This document shows, piece after piece, positions 13,243 to 15,483 of a stretch of DNA of 15,483 nucleotides. The stretch is from Clostridiales bacterium. Lineage in GTDB: Bacteria > Bacillota > Clostridia > Oscillospirales > Oscillospiraceae. The DNA lies in assembly GCA_021205375.1 (NCBI GenBank), contig JAJPXR010000168.1:1-15483 (forward strand), read 5' to 3'. The notes beneath the pieces were generated by a model. That model saw only the letters and a program-made list of their open reading frames with translations, searched no databases and had not been told where the DNA came from. The position numbers and the translations under genes were made by a program. Each line of letters starts with the position of its first letter. Within the stretch, counting starts at the first letter, position 1.

Positions 13243-13307
13243 AGAGGGTTTTCCATACACCCTGCCCCTTGCTCCTGAGTTGTTGCCGCAGCTCAGGGGC
13301 GCTTTTT
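13243..13307 (+). ncRNA. Candidate small RNA in the 13209-13292 gap
   Basis: A predicted plus-strand transcript of about 65 bases between the promoter at 13208-13236 and the terminator at 13271-13307. It has no reading frame with a ribosome site. It fills the gap between two minus-strand genes and ends inside the 3' end of the upstream one. It would be antisense to the operon mRNA leader. It rests only on the signals seen. Confidence 0.42.
13271..13307 (+). terminator. Intrinsic terminator (plus strand) in the 13.3 kb gap
   Basis: GCTCCTGAG (13271-13279) pairs with CTCAGGGGC (13292-13300), with one G-T pair and a 12-base loop, and GCTTTTTG follows. The minus strand has no matching T run. Confidence 0.75.
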
Positions 13308-13703
13308 GTTTGCGGCAATCCTCTCCGCCGCCTGAATGATTTCCTCCCGCTCCTCGCGGGTCAGCTCACTGTCCAGCCGGTTGCCAATCCAGGACTTCTT
13401 ATGCCCGAAGGCGGCGGAGATTTCCGCGTTGGTAACGTGTAGCCCCTTGAGCCTGTCCCGCACATACTTGTTTGGCCTGTTCGGGGTCAGCTCCCGGAAT
13501 GGGCTTGCTACCCGCTCCGCCGGCACCGTCTGGATGGTGTCGGTCAGGCCGTCCCTGTACCGGACTGTGCAGTACCGGCCTTCCGGGTGGATGTAGATCA
13601 CCGTGGCGAGCTGCACCGCCGGTCGGCTGTTATGCTCGCCGTGCTCCCAGGACGGGGCCAGCTGGACGCGGTCGCCCAGGTGGAGGTTGTCTGATAGGGT
13701 CAT
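13293..13703 (-). CDS. SH3/KOW-like barrel fused to helix-turn-helix (136 aa)
   Basis: The N-terminal half (GDRVQLAPSWEHGEH, then LATVIYIHPEGRYCTVRYRD and GLTDTIQTVPAER) looks like a small beta barrel of the kind seen in many phage hypothetical proteins. The C-terminal part (LHVTNAEISAAFGHKKSWIG, then NRLDSELTREERE) looks like a helix-turn-helix of XRE type. The combination suggests a DNA-binding regulator. The exact family is not recognised. The ATG at 13703 overlaps the upstream stop as ATGA, with AGGGAGG just before it. Confidence 0.72.
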   Translation of the reverse strand: MTLSDNLHLGDRVQLAPSWEHGEHNSRPAVQLATVIYIHPEGRYCTVRYRDGLTDTIQTVPAERVASPFRELTPNRPNKYVRDRLKGLHVTNAEISAAFGHKKSWIGNRLDSELTREEREEIIQAAERIAANKKRP

Positions 13704-13960
13704 GTCTCCTCCCTCCCCAGTCCGTTACTGATGGCACGCTTATCCAAAATGACGCCTTCGCACGGGCAGGTCTCGATAATCTGGCACAGTTCCGCAAAAT
13801 CATCCATGGACAGCTCCAGGTTATCCAATATCTTGTTGACGGCTACGGCCAGCACGGTAGCTTGTTCAAGTCGTTCCCCGCGAGCTTCCACGGCGCCGTC
13901 AATGCTGAATGTGTTCAGGAGATTACCGGTCAGGTTCATGTTGATGTTTATCGTTGTCAT
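13700..13960 (-). CDS. Small acidic early protein, unknown function (86 aa)
   Basis: Not recognised. The N-terminus MTTININMNLTGNLLNTFSI is Asn/Thr-rich and probably beta. It is followed by helices (EQATVLAVAVNKILDNLELS and DDFAELCQIIETCPCEG). AAGGAAGG is eight bases before the ATG. The stop overlaps the next gene as ATGA. It is in the first part of the early operon, where small regulators and host-takeover proteins are common. Confidence 0.7.
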   Translation of the reverse strand: MTTININMNLTGNLLNTFSIDGAVEARGERLEQATVLAVAVNKILDNLELSMDDFAELCQIIETCPCEGVILDKRAISNGLGREET

Positions 13961-13975
13961 GTGGTTCGCCTTCCT

Positions 13976-14245
13976 TTATCCCGCCTCATCGCTGTACACC
14001 CGCTCTTCGTCCGCGTTCTCCCGGAACCAGGCGTCCAGCCGCTTGGGAATGATAACGTAAGTTGTGACCGGTTCGGGCTCCTCGTCCAGTCCCGTCTGCA
14101 AGCCCTTGCACGCATAGGCGGCATTGTCAAAGACACCCGCCTCAATCATGCGCTTGGCCGATTCGATGGAACACGGGATGCCGTGGTCTCGGAGATAGTG
14201 GGTGAATTCGGTCAGGGTCATGGTGTTGACCCGGTAGACTGTCAT
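13976..14245 (-). CDS. Excisionase-like / MerR-type winged-helix small protein (89 aa)
   Basis: The pattern TLTEFTHYLRDHGIPCSIES, then AKRMIEAGVFDNAAYAC and, near the end, YVIIPKRLDAWFREN, resembles phage excisionase-like DNA-binding proteins in which a helix-turn-helix is followed by a wing and a closing Trp helix. Such proteins bind attachment or operator DNA. The start is ATG 14245, with AAGGAGG nine bases upstream. The open frame continues upstream without a ribosome site. It is the first gene of the tightly packed minus operon after two opposed plus-strand genes. Confidence 0.65.
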   Translation of the reverse strand: MTVYRVNTMTLTEFTHYLRDHGIPCSIESAKRMIEAGVFDNAAYACKGLQTGLDEEPEPVTTYVIIPKRLDAWFRENADEERVYSDEAG

Positions 14246-14259
14246 AGTGGTACACCTCC

Positions 14260-14288
14260 TTGTGTTCTCCCTTTGCATCTGGTAGAAT
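14260..14288 (+). promoter_or_regulatory. Plus-strand promoter for the winged-helix/membrane-tail gene
   Basis: TTGTGT (14260-14265), a 17-base spacer and TAGAAT (14283-14288) with TGG as extended -10. It overlaps the ribosome site region of the divergent minus gene starting at 14245. The leader to the GTG start would be very short (about 16 bases), with its AAAGGGG at the 5' end. Confidence 0.5.
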
Positions 14289-14310
14289 AATGGCAAAGGG
14301 GTTGATTTTT

Positions 14311-14667
14311 GTGGAATATCTGAGCAAATCCGCCAAGCGTATTCTGAATGTGTTCCGTTCTTCTGAGCCCACCTTTCAGGGCGGCCGCTACTATGTCGTG
14401 AAAAAGATGCGATTCCCGCAGGATATGGATTTCAACGAAGTAGAAGCTTGCCTGAACCGGCTGGAAGAGGCTCACTTCATCGAAGCCTGCGGCGGCGGTG
14501 CATATAAGCTGACCGATCAGGGGCGGCACTGGCCGGAGTACTCCGGTCAGGAGAAACGGGACACCTTCCTGAAGTCCATCCTTTGCCCCATCGTGGTCAC
14601 GCTTGCAACAGAAGCAGTACTCCATGGAATGCCAATACTGTTACGATGGATACAAGCGATGGGATGA
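14311..14667 (+). CDS. YjcQ-like winged-helix protein with hydrophobic tail
   Basis: The 118-residue protein has a winged-helix N-terminal part (KSAKRILNVFRSSEPTF, then DFNEVEACLNRLEEAHFIEA and GGGAYKLTDQGRHWPEYSG), as in YjcQ-like phage proteins. A C-terminal hydrophobic helix (FLKSILCPIVVTLATEAVLH) could insert into the membrane. The start is GTG 14311, nine bases after AAAGGGG. The in-frame ATG at 14290 has no ribosome site. It is divergent from the early operon. A membrane-linked DNA-binding protein in the lysogeny/early switch region is plausible but not proven. Confidence 0.75.
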   Translation: MEYLSKSAKRILNVFRSSEPTFQGGRYYVVKKMRFPQDMDFNEVEACLNRLEEAHFIEACGGGAYKLTDQGRHWPEYSGQEKRDTFLKSILCPIVVTLATEAVLHGMPILLRWIQAMG

Positions 14668-14692
14668 TATAGTCCCAGAGGATTTTCTTCAC
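14597..14692 (-). CDS. Candidate hydrophobic micro-protein (31 aa), antisense to the YjcQ-like gene
   Basis: A GTG start at 14692, ten bases after AAGGAG, opens a frame starting MKKILWDYIIPSLVSIV and ending VLLLLQA before TGA. It gives a basic head plus one membrane helix, as in type I toxin or holin-like peptides. It overlaps the hydrophobic C-terminal end of the plus-strand gene by 71 bases, so the hydrophobicity could be an antisense side effect. No clear minus promoter is visible. Its ribosome site follows a copy of the 24-base repeat that also ends the partial XRE gene. Confidence 0.35.
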   Translation of the reverse strand: MKKILWDYIIPSLVSIVTVLAFHGVLLLLQA

Positions 14693-14723
14693 GCCTTTTC
14701 ATCTCCTTGTCTTTGTGTTGTGT

Positions 14724-14747
14724 GGTGGTTACTGTCCGGTGGGGTGG
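14724..14747 (+). repeat. 24-base perfect direct repeat, copy 1
   Basis: Starts GGTGGTTACTGTCCGG and ends TGGGGTGG. It is identical to 15290-15313. On the minus strand this copy can still be read as THPTGQ-stop, like the C-terminus of the partial XRE gene. Confidence 0.9.
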
Positions 14748-14751
14748 GTGC

Positions 14752-14780
14752 TTGCGTTCCGTTCGCATGAGTGCTATAAT
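14752..14780 (+). promoter_or_regulatory. Plus-strand promoter for the 63-aa gene
   Basis: TTGCGT (14752-14757), a 17-base spacer and TATAAT (14775-14780) with TGC as extended -10, about 40 bases before the start codon of the 63-aa gene. It begins five bases after repeat copy 1. Confidence 0.7.
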
Positions 14781-14821
14781 AGGCAAGTGTAAAATCCGCT
14801 TTGCAGAAAGGAAGATTCATA

Positions 14822-15013
14822 ATGACAGATAACGAAAAACGCGCTCACGATTTCGCAACCGCCACGCTCCCAATCCTTTACACCGAAAAGGTGAAAGAAG
14901 TTGCTCGCAATGCTGATACAGGCTCAGCAGCAGGCGTTGACCTTTTTGCCCTTTACATGAACTGCTATGAGGCTGCGTTGGAAGCGTTCAATCAACGGTT
15001 CCCTGAAGAATAA
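14822..15013 (+). CDS. Small conserved-type phage protein of unknown function (63 aa)
   Basis: The protein MTDNEKRAHDFATATLPILY... is helical and acidic, with a final segment FALYMNCYEAALEAFNQRFP. Similar short proteins beginning with MTDxEKRAHD and ending in an aromatic helix are common near regulators in Firmicutes phages and islands, from general familiarity; no function is known to me. AAAGGAAG precedes the ATG. It has its own promoter at 14752-14780. Its 3' end overlaps the XRE gene convergently by 26 bases. Confidence 0.78.
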   Translation: MTDNEKRAHDFATATLPILYTEKVKEVARNADTGSAAGVDLFALYMNCYEAALEAFNQRFPEE

Positions 15014-15263
15014 CCTTCTCCCCAATCGTCACCTGAACAGGAACTCCCTTCTTTGTCGCAGAAGGGGGTTCCTCCTGTTTTCTCAGCAGGTCGGCCTCAG
15101 TGCAGTTCAAGGCCACCGCCAGCTTCTCCAGTGTGCCAAGCGTGGCATTTGCGGCCCCGGCTTCAATATCGCTGATGGTTTGTCTGGAGACTGAGGCTTG
15201 TTTGGCAAGCTCGCTCTTGGTCATATGGCGCAGTCTGCGGATGTGTTCCAGATTTGTTTCCAT
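14988..15263 (-). CDS. XRE-family transcription regulator (91 aa)
   Basis: The N-terminal helix-turn-helix has all XRE landmarks: LEHIRRLRHMTKSELAKQ, the recognition segment VSRQTISDIEAG and TLGTLEKLAVALNCTEADLL. A short tail with a beta-like end (VPVQVTIGEKVILQG) may serve dimerisation. The start is ATG 15263, with GAGGAGG nine bases upstream. The GTG at 15272 sits inside that ribosome site. It follows the partial regulator gene by about 31 bases on the same strand. It probably helps control the lysogenic/lytic switch as a Cro- or CI-like protein; which one cannot be told. Confidence 0.92.
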   Translation of the reverse strand: METNLEHIRRLRHMTKSELAKQASVSRQTISDIEAGAANATLGTLEKLAVALNCTEADLLRKQEEPPSATKKGVPVQVTIGEKVILQGTVD

Positions 15264-15289
15264 AGTTTTCACCTCCTCTATAGCGCGTG

Positions 15290-15313
15290 GGTGGTTACTG
15301 TCCGGTGGGGTGG
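15290..15313 (+). repeat. 24-base perfect direct repeat, copy 2
   Basis: Identical to 14724-14747, 566 bases apart. This copy covers the stop codon and last five codons of the partial regulator gene on the minus strand. Confidence 0.9.
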
Positions 15314-15483
15314 TCGGCGGGGGTCAGGGGCGTTTCCTCGCCCAGCAGATAATCGATGTTGTACTCCGGCAAAATCGAACGGAGTTTTTGTGCTTCGCCG
15401 TAGCTGAACTCATTGGCTCCTGCGATTTTGTTATACATGGTTTTCTCGGAAATATTGAGCAGTGCCGCACACTCCCTTGTGGT
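15295..15483 (-). CDS. Partial helix-turn-helix regulator, 5' end beyond window
   Basis: The last 62 codons of a minus-strand gene are visible. TRECAALLNISEKTMYNKIA is a helix-turn-helix (turn around NISEKT), followed by FSYGEAQKLRSILPEYNIDY and LLGEE, as in XRE/Cro-type phage regulators. The tail TPADHPTGQ ends at TAA. The start lies outside the right edge. It is directly upstream of the second XRE gene. Confidence 0.8.
   Translation of the reverse strand, partial: TTRECAALLNISEKTMYNKIAGANEFSYGEAQKLRSILPEYNIDYLLGEETPLTPADHPTGQ

Noticed and set aside
13472..14290. Open plus-strand frame of 272 codons across three minus-strand genes.
   Set aside because: It is Cys/Pro/Gly/Arg-rich at the start, has no ribosome site, and spans several well-supported minus genes with coupled starts.

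Overview
The window is part of a tailed-phage (HK97-type siphovirus) prophage. The host is most likely a GC-rich gut Clostridia bacterium (Oscillospiraceae or Lachnospiraceae type). This rests on strong AGGAGG ribosome sites, frequent GTG/TTG starts, tightly overlapping ATGA gene junctions, and phage families typical of Firmicutes (DUF1492, DUF6378, DUF669, DUF927). Species cannot be fixed from the sequence. No rRNA, tRNA, CRISPR array or insertion sequence was seen.

Almost every gene is on the minus strand and is read from right to left. At the right edge are two XRE-type regulators, one cut by the window end, then an excisionase-like protein and small early proteins (about 14.2-12.2 kb). 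Next comes a recombination/replication block: Gam-like nuclease inhibitor, AAA_24/Sak4-like ATPase, DUF669 SSB-like protein, CHC2 zinc-finger primase fragment and DUF927 ATPase (12.2-8.2 kb). A repeat-rich gap (7914-8166) looks like the replication origin. A DEAD/DEAH helicase, VRR-NUC nuclease, short MazG-like protein, DUF6378 protein and DUF1492 sigma-like late regulator follow (7.9-5.0 kb). The late packaging block is HNH endonuclease, small and large terminase, portal and the start of a ClpP-type prohead protease (4.3 kb to the left edge).

The unusual material lies on the plus strand, in gaps of this operon. A cassette at 4336-5039 has a perfect consensus promoter, two tiny membrane peptides, a ribbon-helix-helix protein and decayed-looking remnants. 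Two gaps (5463-5566 and 13209-13292) each hold a plus-strand promoter followed about 40-80 bases later by a strong intrinsic terminator and no convincing gene, so they look like short antisense or small RNAs. Two further plus-strand genes (14311-14667 and 14822-15013) have similar promoters. All five predicted plus promoters share a TGn-extended -10 box and an exact 17-base spacer. A 24-base perfect direct repeat (14724-14747 and 15290-15313) brackets one convergent gene pair.

No complete, clearly new defence or mobile system is visible. The best leads are the iteron-like origin, the plus-strand cassette, the paired intergenic RNAs and the repeat-bounded gene pair. Gene-free gaps are all shorter than 300 bases; the largest (7897-8170) holds the origin candidate.
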